Shown: piece by piece, positions 15,763 to 24,591 of the stretch | Layout: each line of letters begins with the position of its first letter | Numbering within the stretch: the stretch's first letter is position 1 | NCBI RefSeq assembly: GCF_052065415.1 | Contig: NZ_JBQHUB010000001.1 | Location: forward strand, 248,001 to 312,000 | Direction of reading: 5' to 3' | Length of the DNA stretch: 64,000 nt | From: Pseudoflavonifractor_A sp022772585 | Lineage (GTDB): Bacteria; Bacillota; Clostridia; Oscillospirales; Oscillospiraceae | Program-made: the position numbers and the translations under genes | The notes under the pieces: model-generated | What the model saw: the letters and a program-made list of their open reading frames with translations, nothing else | Database searches by the model: none | Told to the model about the DNA's origin: nothing

Positions 15763-17556
15763 TTACTTTTTGGCCTTGGAATCTACCACGTCCTTGAGCA
15801 GGGCGGTGAACGCTTCCATACTCATGGCGCCCAGGTCGCCGTCGGCACGGTGGCGGGGAGAGACGGTGCCGTTCTCCATGTCGCGGTCGCCCACCACCAG
15901 CATATAGGGGACCTTTTCTATCTGAGCCTCGCGGATCTTCTTGCCGATCTTCTCGTTGCGGTAGTCCACGGTCACGCGGTAGCCCAGAGCCTCCAGCGCT
16001 TTGGCCTTCTCCGCGCAGTAGTCGGCGGCACGGTCGGTAACGGGGAGGAAACGGACCTGCTCGGGGGCCATCCAGGTGGGCAGGGCGCCGGCGTACTCCT
16101 CGATGAGATAGGCCAGGGTCCGCTCATAGCAGCCCAGAGAAGTGCGGTGGATGATATAGGGGGTCTTTTTCTGACCGTCCACGTCCACATACTCCATGCC
16201 GAACTGCTTGGCCAGCAGCATGTCGATTTGGATGGTGACCAGGGTGTCCTCCTTACCGAACACGTTCTTGTACTGGATGTCCAGCTTGGGGCCGTAGAAG
16301 GCGGCCTCGTCGATGCCGATGGTGTACTTGACACCCAGGTCGTCCAGGATCTGGCCCATGACCCGCTGGGCCTCATCCCACTGCTCCGGAGTGCCCTCGT
16401 ACTTGTTGTTGGGGTTGGTGGGGTCCCACTGGGAGAAGCGGAAGGTACACTTGTCCAGCAGTCCCACGGTGCCCAGGCAGTACTTGGCCAGATCCAGGCA
16501 GCCCTTGAACTCCTCCTCCAGCTGCTCGGGGCGCAGGATCAGATGGCCCTCGGAGATGGTGAACTGGCGGACGCGGATGAGGCCGTGCATCTCGCCGGAA
16601 TCCTCATTGCGGAACAGGGTGCTGGTCTCGCCCAGGCGCATGGGCAGGTCACGGTAGCTGCGGCCCCGGTTCAAAAACACCTGGTACTGGAAGGGGCAGG
16701 TCATGGGACGCAGGGCGAAGCACTCCTTGGAGTAGTCGTCGGGGTCGCCCAGCACGAACATGCCGTCCAGATAGTGATCCCAGTGGCCGGAGATCTTATA
16801 CAGCTCCCGCTTGGCCATGTAAGGGGTCTTGGTCAGCAGGTAGCCCCGCTTCTGCTCCTCGTCCTCCACCCAGCGCTGAAGGGTCTGGATCACCCGGGCG
16901 CCCTTGGGCAGCAGGATGGGCAGGCCCTGACCGATGCAGTCTACGGTGGTGAAATACTCCAGCTCCCGGCCCAGCTTGTTGTGATCCCGCTTGAGCGCTT
17001 CCTCCCGCTCTTTCAGGTAGGCGTCCAGCTCGTCCTTCTTGGGGAAGGCGATGCCATAAATGCGCTGAAGCTGCTTGCGGCTGGAGTCGCCCCTCCAGTA
17101 GGCGGCGTTGCAGGCGGTGAGCTTGATGGCGTTGCCCTTGATGCGGCCGGTGGAGTCCACGTGGGGGCCGGCGCACAGGTCGGTGAACTCGCCCTGCTTG
17201 TAGAAGGAGATGTGGGCGTCCTCAGGCAGGTCGTTGATGAGCTCCACCTTGAAGGGTTCGTCCTTCTCCTCCATGAACTTGATGGCCTCCTCCCGGGGCA
17301 GCTCGAAGCGCTCCAGAGGCAGCTTCTCCTTGCAGATCTTGCGCATCTCGGCCTCGATGCTCTCCAGGATCTCGGGGGTGAAGGGGAAGGGGGAGTCCAG
17401 ATCGTAATAGAAGCCCTCGTCAATGGAGGGGCCGATGGCCAGCTTCACCTCGGGGTACAGGCGCTTGACCGCCTGGGCCAGGATGTGGGAGCAGGTGTGC
17501 CAGTAGGTCTTGCGGTATTCGGGGTTTTCAAAGGTGTACTTGTTCTCGTCAGACAT
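15763..17556 (-). CDS. thrS: threonyl-tRNA synthetase (short form without TGS domain)
   Basis: This 597-residue class II aminoacyl-tRNA synthetase charges tRNA-Thr. The N-terminal TGS domain (about 60 residues) is missing. The protein starts directly before the editing domain, whose HTCSHILAQAV (HxxxH) and FTDLCAGPH motifs are present. The catalytic core follows (RPMTCPFQ with the zinc Cys, SYRDLPMRLGE, and IIHRTSLGCYER as motif 3), then a normal anticodon-binding domain (about 500-597). I set the start at ATG 17556 because AAAGGATGG lies upstream. A T-box leader controls it. Confidence 0.95.
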   Translation of the reverse strand: MSDENKYTFENPEYRKTYWHTCSHILAQAVKRLYPEVKLAIGPSIDEGFYYDLDSPFPFTPEILESIEAEMRKICKEKLPLERFELPREEAIKFMEEKDEPFKVELINDLPEDAHISFYKQGEFTDLCAGPHVDSTGRIKGNAIKLTACNAAYWRGDSSRKQLQRIYGIAFPKKDELDAYLKEREEALKRDHNKLGRELEYFTTVDCIGQGLPILLPKGARVIQTLQRWVEDEEQKRGYLLTKTPYMAKRELYKISGHWDHYLDGMFVLGDPDDYSKECFALRPMTCPFQYQVFLNRGRSYRDLPMRLGETSTLFRNEDSGEMHGLIRVRQFTISEGHLILRPEQLEEEFKGCLDLAKYCLGTVGLLDKCTFRFSQWDPTNPNNKYEGTPEQWDEAQRVMGQILDDLGVKYTIGIDEAAFYGPKLDIQYKNVFGKEDTLVTIQIDMLLAKQFGMEYVDVDGQKKTPYIIHRTSLGCYERTLAYLIEEYAGALPTWMAPEQVRFLPVTDRAADYCAEKAKALEALGYRVTVDYRNEKIGKKIREAQIEKVPYMLVVGDRDMENGTVSPRHRADGDLGAMSMEAFTALLKDVVDSKAKK

Positions 17557-17593
17557 GTGCGATCCATCCTTTCTGCACGGATAACGGGGCAAA

Positions 17594-17842
17594 ACAAAAA
17601 ACGCTTCACCCCTGATGTGTGTTCAGGGGTGAAGCGGTCAGCTCCACGGTTCCACCCTGCTTACGGCATATGCCGTCGCTCGTGACCTCTGTAACGGGAG
17701 GACCCGGCCCGGCCTACTTCGTTCAGCGGGCGGCTCAGGGGTGGTTAAACATCCGTTTCGCGGTGCAGCCGCGTTTTCAGCCAGTGACGCGGCCTCTCTG
17801 TGCGGCGAAGACGGACAGGATCCCCTTCATTGCCTCTTTTAC
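17594..17842 (-). ncRNA. T-box riboswitch leader of thrS
   Basis: On the - strand the T-box core AGGGTGGAACCGTGG (17658-17644) is followed directly by an intrinsic terminator, CGCTTCACCCCTGA / TCAGGGGTGAAGCG (17636-17602) with a T6 run. Uncharged tRNA-Thr should pair with the T-box bulge and favour antitermination. An ACC triplet, the expected Thr specifier, occurs within GTTTAACCACCCC, but I cannot confirm that it lies in the specifier loop. The antisense frames here are not genes. Confidence 0.92.
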
Positions 17843-17848
17843 GAAAAC

Positions 17849-17877
17849 ACTATATCACCATCGAATGCAGGTGTCAA
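17849..17877 (-). promoter_or_regulatory. promoter of the T-box/thrS transcript
   Basis: On the - strand, consensus TTGACA (17877-17872) and TATAGT (17854-17849) have a 17-base spacer. Confidence 0.8.
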
Positions 17878-17954
17878 GCGGAGAAGAGGGTATTTTTCAG
17901 AAGAAGCGAGCACCGAATGGACAGATACAGAAAGAAAATGTACGCATCTGGCGA

Positions 17955-18482
17955 TCAATTGTGCGTGGCTGCTAAGTGTTCCAGCACCCTGGGAGCGGCG
18001 ATGAGAAACCAGGTGGAAAACCGGGCAGGACATTCCACCAGCTCCTGCCGGAGCTGGGAGAAGGGGACCCAGCGGGTCTCCTCGATCTCCTCCGGGTCGG
18101 GACAGACCGGACCGGACCATCGGCCCAGAAACACGTGATCCAATTCGTATTCAAAGAGCTGGGGGCCATACTGACTGAAGTAGTGAAAGGAAAACAGTTC
18201 CTCCACCGGGCAGGAGATACCCAGTTCCTCCTTCAGCCGCCGTGGGACGGCCTGTTCCAGAGATTCCCCCGCCCTGGGATGGGAGCAGCAGGCGTTTGCC
18301 CACAGGCCGCCGGAATGGTATTTCCCCCGGCTGCGGCGCTGGAGCAGCATCCGCTCTCCGTCGGTGAGAAAGACGGAGAACGCCCGGTGGAGCAGGCCGC
18401 GGCGGTGGACCTCGGCCTTGCCGGCGGAGCCAATGGGAACGTCATCCAGGTCCACCAGGATCAGCTGGTCTTCAGTGTGCAT
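17955..18482 (-). CDS. idi: isopentenyl-diphosphate delta-isomerase, type I (Nudix)
   Basis: This 175-residue cytosolic enzyme interconverts IPP and DMAPP for isoprenoid synthesis. Type I signatures are clear: the catalytic Cys66 in NACCSHP with metal ligand His68, the Nudix helix-like RRLKEELGI (near 83-91), and the second catalytic Glu in FEYELDHVF (near 115). GGAGGG six bases before ATG 18482 fixes the start; the longer frame is unsupported. The upstream neighbour is the regulator gene, 31 bases away on the same strand. Confidence 0.94.
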   Translation of the reverse strand: MHTEDQLILVDLDDVPIGSAGKAEVHRRGLLHRAFSVFLTDGERMLLQRRSRGKYHSGGLWANACCSHPRAGESLEQAVPRRLKEELGISCPVEELFSFHYFSQYGPQLFEYELDHVFLGRWSGPVCPDPEEIEETRWVPFSQLRQELVECPARFSTWFLIAAPRVLEHLAATHN

Positions 18483-18513
18483 GGGAATCCCTCCAAAGGT
18501 CAGAAATGGGCGG

Positions 18514-19854
18514 TCATGAGGCAGCGCTCCGCTTGACCTGGCCATAGACACGCTCCGGACGGCCCCGGGTGGTGAGACGCCGGGTGGCCACCACGGCCAG
18601 GATGCCGGCCTTTTCCATGGCGCTGAGGAAATGGTTGGCGCTGCGGTGAGTGACTGACAGCTTATCGGCCAACTCCCGGGCGGTGATCCGTCCCTCCGGC
18701 ATATTCTGAATGGCGGAGAGCACCTTCATCACTGTGAGGGAGGAGAGGCCGGAGTCGTTGTAGTTATCCGACAACATGCTCGAGGAGGTGGGGACGGTGA
18801 GCATGGAGCTGTGGCCCAGGGGCCCGATCAGTTCCTGTTTTTCATTGACCAGATAGCTGCCCCCCAGCAGTTCTCCCTCCCGGACGGCATTGAGGGCGTT
18901 GAGCTTGGCGTGGTAGATGTTGTCTCCAATGCCGTAGCCGATGGATACCTTGAAGTCCAGCCGCTTGGACAGATAGTCGCTGATGATGCATTTGGTATAG
19001 TTCTGGGTGCACCAGTCCACCGACTTCCGGTCGGTAAGGAGGCATACGCCGAAATGGCTGCGCCGGGGCATGACGTTCAGAGCCGAGTCGGAGAAGAATT
19101 CCCGCAGGGTATTCTCCAGCAGGACACAGCGCTGCTCGAACAGGTCATTACTCGAGATGACGGAAGGCTCCAGATTAAAATGGATCTCGGCGGGCTGGTT
19201 CTCCTGGAGCCGGCGGATCTCGATCTCGCGCAGCAGACTTTCACAGGCGTCCCGGACGGCGGCGTGGCTGTGGTAGGGGTAGTAGACCTGGACCCCCTCC
19301 TTCCGCAGCAGCGGGATGAGCCCGCTGTACCTGGTGATGATACAGTCAAAATTGCCGGTCTTCCAGATGGAGAGGAGACGTTGATAGTGGAGGTCCTCAG
19401 CATACTGAAAGTTGTCAAGTCCCTGCTGAGTGGGGGGCTGGGCCATATAGTCGGAAATGGAAATACCCTGATCCGCAGTGAGAAAATCTTCAATTTTCAG
19501 ATGCAGGTGATCCAGAAAGTCACAGTAGACACGGGAAAAATCCTGCACGCCCCGCTCCAGATGGAGCCGCCACAGCAGGCGGTGAACGGCGGCGTCATCC
19601 ATCAGGATGGGCACCACCGGACGCTGATCCCGGGCGGCCAGGTCCTTGAGCGCGTCGGCGAAGCGGATGCCGGAGACCAGGATACCGTCCACGTTGCTGC
19701 CCAGCTGGCGGTATACCGACTCCATACCCTTGAGCGGATCATAGGCATAAAAAGAAGGAGTGCAATTTAAAGAAAATTTAGAAAAGGCGTTTTCAATATT
19801 TGACTGGATCAGATTGGTGGCGATGACAGCGATTCTATACGGCTCCACGAGCAT
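18514..19854 (-). CDS. transcription regulator, likely sensor plus GGDEF-like domain plus winged helix
   Basis: This 446-residue protein has no N-terminal helix-turn-helix. The first ~200 residues resemble a PrpR-N-type ligand-sensing alpha/beta fold (IAVIATNLIQSNIENAFSKF). The middle (about 250-345) has a degenerate GGDEF/CdaR-like pattern, with FGVCLLTDR and VSIGYGIGDNIYHAKLNALN but no GGDEF active site. The C-terminus (about 375-440) is a winged helix (ITARELADKLSVTHRSANHF). It is transcribed divergently from operon A, so it is the best candidate regulator of that operon. The domain assignment is by eye and moderately sure. Confidence 0.6.
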   Translation of the reverse strand: MLVEPYRIAVIATNLIQSNIENAFSKFSLNCTPSFYAYDPLKGMESVYRQLGSNVDGILVSGIRFADALKDLAARDQRPVVPILMDDAAVHRLLWRLHLERGVQDFSRVYCDFLDHLHLKIEDFLTADQGISISDYMAQPPTQQGLDNFQYAEDLHYQRLLSIWKTGNFDCIITRYSGLIPLLRKEGVQVYYPYHSHAAVRDACESLLREIEIRRLQENQPAEIHFNLEPSVISSNDLFEQRCVLLENTLREFFSDSALNVMPRRSHFGVCLLTDRKSVDWCTQNYTKCIISDYLSKRLDFKVSIGYGIGDNIYHAKLNALNAVREGELLGGSYLVNEKQELIGPLGHSSMLTVPTSSSMLSDNYNDSGLSSLTVMKVLSAIQNMPEGRITARELADKLSVTHRSANHFLSAMEKAGILAVVATRRLTTRGRPERVYGQVKRSAAS

Positions 19855-20055
19855 ACATTCCTTCCTGATAATTCACTCGGACGCGCTTTTCCTTATTTTA
19901 GCGCTGCTTTCCGTTTTTGGCAAGAGCATTTGCGCACAAAAGCTGCCGATATCTCTTTAAATTTTCTTTAATTCAAAGAAACGCAGTTTTTGCGGCGGAT
20001 TTTTACAATAAAACTGACGAAGCCTCCAAAATAGAACATGAAAGCAACAGAATGA

Positions 20056-20083
20056 TTGACTTTATAAACAAGGACGTTATAAT
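20056..20083 (+). promoter_or_regulatory. promoter in the divergent control region of operon A
   Basis: TTGACT (20056-20061) and TATAAT (20078-20083) are 16 bases apart. The 19855-20158 gap is AT-rich, in contrast to its surroundings, holds no gene, and must also contain the regulator's own promoter, which I could not place with confidence. Confidence 0.65.
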
Positions 20084-20158
20084 TAATAACATCAAATTCG
20101 CTATCCATTCTTTAAATTAGAAGCCCGGATGGGTGGAACGTGAAGGGTGAGATTTTTT

Positions 20159-20476
20159 ATGGATATGACAAGAAAACGCTATAATACGCCCAAGAAAGCA
20201 CGGATCGTTGTGGAGCATTGTCCGGTGGACGAGACGGGAAAGCCCTGCCACTGCCACACAGAGGGCCAGGTGTTTGAGTTCGATTTTGAGCGATGCCCGG
20301 CCAACTTCTGCGCGGCGGCCTTCCACAATCTCTGGCCCCAGCTCCGGGTGCTGGAGCTGGGTGGCCGGCATCCCTGGGACGCCACGCCCGGCGTGACCCG
20401 GGTGGCCTGCCCCGATCCGGGGAAGCCCACCATTTTCCGCATCGAGGTCTACGACCCTGAGGAGGAGCAGAGCTAA
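20159..20476 (+). CDS. TIGR04076-type small cysteine-containing protein
   Basis: This 105-residue cytosolic protein has a conserved-looking N-terminal VEHCPVDETGKPCHCHTEGQ followed by a C-terminal ARVACPDPGKPTIFRIEV-like end. Cys and His residues cluster around the glycine-rich turn, suggesting metal binding or redox sensing. The pattern matches the uncharacterised TIGR04076 family as I recall it. I chose ATG 20159, eight bases after AAGGGTGA, rather than the upstream GTG at 20147. It is the first gene downstream of the operon A promoter and may be co-transcribed with the importer. Confidence 0.65.
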   Translation: MDMTRKRYNTPKKARIVVEHCPVDETGKPCHCHTEGQVFEFDFERCPANFCAAAFHNLWPQLRVLELGGRHPWDATPGVTRVACPDPGKPTIFRIEVYDPEEEQS

Positions 20477-20686
20477 GGCAGTTCATGCTTGACAGTTTAG
20501 AAACCGTACAGCAGACTATGCCATAGTGAGCGAAGGCACTTGCTGTGGTCATACCGCGGCAGGCGCCTTTGCTTTATATAAAAAAGGAGGAATGTGCAGG
20601 AGTTGGCCAAACTGTTTGGCTGAGCGTATCAGACCGAAAAGGGCAATCAAAACCGAAGACAACGATTATTAAGGAGGAACAAACAC
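20477..20686 (+). promoter_or_regulatory. leader of the BMP importer operon: weak promoter, long hairpin and palindrome
   Basis: TTGACA (20489-20494) has a poor -10 (CAGACT, 17 bases on). A long hairpin closes with AGCGAAGGC (20529-20537) and GCCTTTGCT (20565-20573), with an inner GCTGTGG/CCGCGGC stem, and no T-run. Downstream lies a perfect inverted repeat GCCAAA-CTG-TTTGGC (20606-20620), a possible operator. A 26-residue frame (20592-20672) begins only one base after AAGGAGG and is doubtful. The real AAGGAGG site for the lipoprotein is just before 20687. Confidence 0.4.
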
Positions 20687-21763
20687 ATGAAATTCAAGAA
20701 ACTGGTCACCGGCCTGCTTACCAGCGCCATGCTCATCACCATGCTGGCCGCCTGCGGCGGCGGATCCTCTTCCACCCCCACCCCCTCCAAGGCGCCCGAC
20801 GCCTCTCAGGCTCCCACCGCGGAGTCCCAGGCTCCCTCCGGCGAGGCCTACAAGGTCGCCATGCTGCTGACCGGCTACATCAACGACGCCGGCTGGTGCC
20901 AGTCCGCCTATGAGGGACTGAAGCTGGCTGAGGAGGAATTCGGCATCGAGCCTGCCTACACCGAGGCCATTCCCCAGCCCGATTTCGAGGCTGTGATGCG
21001 CGACTACGCCGATCAGGGCTATGACATGGTCATCTGCGTGGGCAACGAGTTCTCCGATGCCGCTCTGGCCGTGGCCCCCTCCTTCCCCGACGTGAAGTTC
21101 GCCGTCATGAACGGCAACAGCGCCGCTGAGCCCAACGTGGGCGCCTACCGCTTCAACACCCCCGAGTCCGGCTTCGTGGCCGGCGCTCTGGCCGCCATGT
21201 ACTCTGAGAGCGGCACCGTGGGCGTGGTGGCCGGCTCCACCTCCCCCCACATTAAGGACGCTGCCGAGGCCTTCGGCGTGGGCGCCAAGTACATCAACCC
21301 CGACATCAATGTCCTCATCGGCTACACCGAGACCATGACCGATATCGCCAAGGGCAAGGAGATGGGCATGGCCTTCATTGAGCAGGGCGCCGACGTCCTG
21401 TGCGCCAACGCCAACTCCGCCTCCCTGGGCGTCATCGACGCTGCCAAGGAGAAGGGCATCAAGCACATCGGCTACATCAGCGACCAGTACGACGTGGCCC
21501 CCGAGACCGTCATGGTCTCCCTGATCCAGAGCAACCCCTTCATGATCCGCTCCATCGTTGAGGCCGGCGTGAACGGCACCTTCGAGCCCAAGCTGAACCT
21601 GTTCGGCATGAAGGAGGGCGCCCTGTATCTGAGCGACTTCCACGGCAATGACTCCAAGCTGACTGCCGACCAGCTGGCCAAGCTGGATGAGATCATCAAC
21701 GGCATCAAGGACGGCTCCCTGAAGTCCGCCGGCGTGGTACCCAAGTCCTCCTTCGAGAAGTAA
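20687..21763 (+). CDS. BMP-family ABC transporter substrate-binding lipoprotein (operon A)
   Basis: This 358-residue lipoprotein has a signal peptide ending in the lipobox LAAC (Cys22) and a Ser/Thr/Pro-rich linker (about 25-55). The mature protein has the BMP/PnrA fold (for example VAMLLTGYINDAGWCQSAYE and MVICVGNEF). BMP proteins usually bind purine nucleosides or related compounds and feed them to a two-permease ABC importer, which follows here. Codon use is strongly biased to C-ending codons, suggesting high expression. The internal hairpin before the ATPase gene would favour excess binding protein. Confidence 0.93.
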   Translation: MKFKKLVTGLLTSAMLITMLAACGGGSSSTPTPSKAPDASQAPTAESQAPSGEAYKVAMLLTGYINDAGWCQSAYEGLKLAEEEFGIEPAYTEAIPQPDFEAVMRDYADQGYDMVICVGNEFSDAALAVAPSFPDVKFAVMNGNSAAEPNVGAYRFNTPESGFVAGALAAMYSESGTVGVVAGSTSPHIKDAAEAFGVGAKYINPDINVLIGYTETMTDIAKGKEMGMAFIEQGADVLCANANSASLGVIDAAKEKGIKHIGYISDQYDVAPETVMVSLIQSNPFMIRSIVEAGVNGTFEPKLNLFGMKEGALYLSDFHGNDSKLTADQLAKLDEIINGIKDGSLKSAGVVPKSSFEK

Positions 21764-21821
21764 GGAAAGGAACTGATCTGAACCCAGGCGGCAGACCCAT
21801 TGCCTTTTTAAGACAAATGCC

Positions 21822-21861
21822 GGGCGTACGGTCTGAGAGCGTTTTCTCGGGCCGTACGCCC
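21822..21861 (+). terminator. intercistronic hairpin between binding protein and ATPase genes
   Basis: GGGCGTACGG (21822-21831) pairs with CCGTACGCCC (21852-21861). There is no T-run, so it is likelier to stabilise the upstream mRNA or attenuate partially than to terminate. The 21764-21945 gap contains nothing else. Confidence 0.5.
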
Positions 21862-21945
21862 CCCTGTTACCCACAGCACCCGCCGGAGCAGCCCGTCCGC
21901 GGACATTGTCCTCAAACCGCAAACGATCAGGAGGAATGAGAAACC

Positions 21946-23481
21946 ATGGGAGAAAAGATTCTGGAGATGAGAAACGTCACCAAGCGTTTTGGGACCCTCG
22001 TCGCCAATAACAAGGTCAATTTCGACCTGGAAAAGGGAGAGGTACACGCTCTGCTGGGTGAGAACGGCGCGGGCAAGACCACTCTGATGAACTGCCTGTA
22101 CGGCATCTACAGCCAGGAGGAGGGCGAGATCCTGCTGAACGGTCAGCCCCTCCATCTCAGCGGACCCAGGGACGCCATCGCCCACAACATCGGCATGGTG
22201 CACCAGCACTTCATGCTGGTCCCGCCTCTGACCGTGCTGCAGAACATCGTTCTGGGCCAGGAGTGCAAGATCACACCCATGAAGCTGGACCAGGCCCGGA
22301 AGGACGTGGAGGAGCTGTGCCGCAAGTACAACTTCCAGCTGGAGCTGGACAGCAAGGTGGCCGACCTGTCGGTGGGCGCGCAGCAGCGCGTGGAGCTGGT
22401 GAAGGCCCTCTACCGGGGCGCCGACATCCTGATCCTGGACGAACCCACCGCCGTGCTGACCCCCAACGAGGTGGAAGGCCTCTTTGACAGCCTGAGCCAG
22501 TTCGTGGCCCAGGGCAAATCCATCATCATCATCTCCCACAAGCTGTGGGAGGTCAAGCGCATCTCCAACCGTGTCACCGTTCTGCGCAGCGGCGCGGCGG
22601 TGGCCACTGTAAACACCGCGGACGTGGAAGAGTCCGACCTGGCCGACATGATGGTGGGCCGCAAGGTGACTCTGGAGTATGACAAGACTCCCGTCAAGTC
22701 CCAGGAACTGATTTTTGAGATGAAGAATGTCAGTGTGGACACCGGACACCGGGCGTCCTCGCTGAAAAACATATCCATGTGCATCCACAAGGGCGAGATC
22801 GTGGGCATCGCCGGCGTGGACGGCAACGGCCAGCTGGAGCTGTCCGAGACCGTTATGGGCCTGCGGAACGTGCAGTCCGGCCAGGTATTCTTCGATGGCG
22901 AAGAGATCACCCATATGCCCACGCGCCACCGCATCGAGAAGGGCTTTGCCCATATCCCCGAGGAGCGCATGACCCAGGGCCTGGTGATGAACTTCTCGGC
23001 CAGCGAGAACATGGTCATCAACTGCTATGACCGCCCGCCCTTTACCAAAAACCATATCTTCGACAGCAGGGCCGTGAAGGAAAACGGCAAAAAGCTGGTG
23101 GAAGAGTACGACGTGCGTCCCCGCAATCCCGAGGCGCTGGCCCGCTCCTTCTCGGGCGGCAACCAGCAGAAGATCATTATCGCCCGGGAGATCTCCCAGA
23201 ACCCCAAGCTGGTGGTGGCCGTCCAGCCTACCCGCGGCCTGGACATCGGCGCCAGCCAGTTCGTGCACACCAAGCTGCTGGAGAGCAAGGAGAAGGGCGC
23301 CGGTGTGCTGGTCATCTCGGCCGACCTGGATGAGGTACTGGCCGTGTCCGACCGGGTGCTGGTCATCAACGAGGGCGAGATCATGGGCGAGTTCGTCCCC
23401 GGCACCATCAGCTACGGCGAGATCGGACTGATGATGGGCGGTACCAGGCTGGAAACCAAGAAGGAGGGAGATCCCGCATGA
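21946..23481 (+). CDS. ABC importer ATPase, two nucleotide-binding domains (operon A)
   Basis: This 511-residue cytoplasmic ATPase has two fused ABC domains, as in sugar and nucleoside importers of the RbsA/NupO type. The first domain carries Walker A GENGAGKTT (near residue 40) and Walker B ILILDEPTA. The second has the signature FSGGNQQK (near 403) and a degenerate Walker A, GVDGNGQ. It powers import through the two permeases encoded immediately downstream. Its last bases overlap the first permease start by four (ATGA), indicating coupled translation. Confidence 0.93.
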   Translation: MGEKILEMRNVTKRFGTLVANNKVNFDLEKGEVHALLGENGAGKTTLMNCLYGIYSQEEGEILLNGQPLHLSGPRDAIAHNIGMVHQHFMLVPPLTVLQNIVLGQECKITPMKLDQARKDVEELCRKYNFQLELDSKVADLSVGAQQRVELVKALYRGADILILDEPTAVLTPNEVEGLFDSLSQFVAQGKSIIIISHKLWEVKRISNRVTVLRSGAAVATVNTADVEESDLADMMVGRKVTLEYDKTPVKSQELIFEMKNVSVDTGHRASSLKNISMCIHKGEIVGIAGVDGNGQLELSETVMGLRNVQSGQVFFDGEEITHMPTRHRIEKGFAHIPEERMTQGLVMNFSASENMVINCYDRPPFTKNHIFDSRAVKENGKKLVEEYDVRPRNPEALARSFSGGNQQKIIIAREISQNPKLVVAVQPTRGLDIGASQFVHTKLLESKEKGAGVLVISADLDEVLAVSDRVLVINEGEIMGEFVPGTISYGEIGLMMGGTRLETKKEGDPA

Positions 23482-24587
23482 GCTTCAATGTAGGAAACAA
23501 GGAAGTGCACATCCAGCGGAAAAAGGCTGCGGACAGCCCCTTCCTGCAGCAGCTTCTGGGCCTGGGTCTGGCGCTGCTGCTGGTGCTGGCGGTCACTTCC
23601 ATTATCATCGCCACGTCGGGCAAGTCCCCGCTGGCCGCGTTCCAGTGCATGATCAAGGGCGCCTTCGGCACCAAAAACAGCGTGGCTGAGACCCTCATCA
23701 AGACCGTTCCCCTGCTGCTGGCCGGTCTGGGCCTGACCATCTGCTACCGCACCGGCCTGACCTCCCTGGGGTCTGAGGGCCAGATCATCATGGGCGGCCT
23801 GATGGCCACCATCGTGGGCGTATATATGGGCGGCCTGCCCAGCCCCGTGCTCATCCCCCTGTGCTTCATCGCCGGCATGATCGGCGGCGGACTGTGGGCC
23901 GCCATCGCCGGCGTCCTCAAGGCCAGGCTGGGAGTCAGCGAGATCATCAACACCATCATGCTCAACTACGTCGCCACCTACCTGGTGGGCTACCTCATCG
24001 ACGGTCCCCTGCAGGAGGAGACCGGCTTCTATCCCCAGTCCGACCTGCTGAGCCAGAACGCCTGGCTGCCCAGCATTCTCCAGGGCACCCGGCTGAATAT
24101 CGGTATCGTTGTGGCCCTGGTGGGCGCCGTGGTGGTCTATTTCCTGCTGTGGAAGCTGCCTCTGGGCTACCAGATGCGGGCCGTGGGCAACAACCCCATC
24201 GCTGCCCGCACCAACGGCATCAAGGTGGCCAAGAACATGGTCATGGCCATGGTGCTCTCCGGCGTGTTCGCCGGTCTGGCCGGCGCCATCGAGATCACCG
24301 GCATCCATCACCGCCTGATGAACGGCTTTAGCTCCAGCTATGGCTTTGACGCCATGGCCGTGGCTCTGCTGGGCGGCCTGCATCCCGCCGGCGTCACCGT
24401 GGCGGCCCTCTTCTTCGGCGCGCTGCGCACCGGCGCCAACACCATGCAGCGTACCCTGCAGGTGCCGGTCTCTCTGGTCAACATCATCCAGGGCCTGGTG
24501 ATCCTCTTCGTGCTGATGCAGGCGATCCTGCGCAACTTCACCCTGAAGATCTTCACCCGCGGCAAGAGCAAAGTGAAGGAGGCATAA
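23478..24587 (+). CDS. ABC importer permease 1 (BMP/nucleoside type, operon A)
   Basis: This 369-residue inner-membrane permease of the branched-chain/ribose BPD_transp_2 family has about 9 to 10 helices. The family loop GSEGQIIMGG is at about 95-104, and the cytoplasmic coupling region RAVGNNPIAARTNGI is near 230-245. It forms a heterodimer with the permease encoded four bases downstream. The N-terminal ~20 residues are charged and cytoplasmic. Confidence 0.92.
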   Translation: MSFNVGNKEVHIQRKKAADSPFLQQLLGLGLALLLVLAVTSIIIATSGKSPLAAFQCMIKGAFGTKNSVAETLIKTVPLLLAGLGLTICYRTGLTSLGSEGQIIMGGLMATIVGVYMGGLPSPVLIPLCFIAGMIGGGLWAAIAGVLKARLGVSEIINTIMLNYVATYLVGYLIDGPLQEETGFYPQSDLLSQNAWLPSILQGTRLNIGIVVALVGAVVVYFLLWKLPLGYQMRAVGNNPIAARTNGIKVAKNMVMAMVLSGVFAGLAGAIEITGIHHRLMNGFSSSYGFDAMAVALLGGLHPAGVTVAALFFGALRTGANTMQRTLQVPVSLVNIIQGLVILFVLMQAILRNFTLKIFTRGKSKVKEA

Positions 24588-24591
24588 GCAG

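Noticed and set aside
17605..17975. Open frames overlapping the thrS leader
   Set aside because: This stretch carries the T-box core, terminator and promoter of thrS on the - strand; the frames have no ribosome site or similarity.
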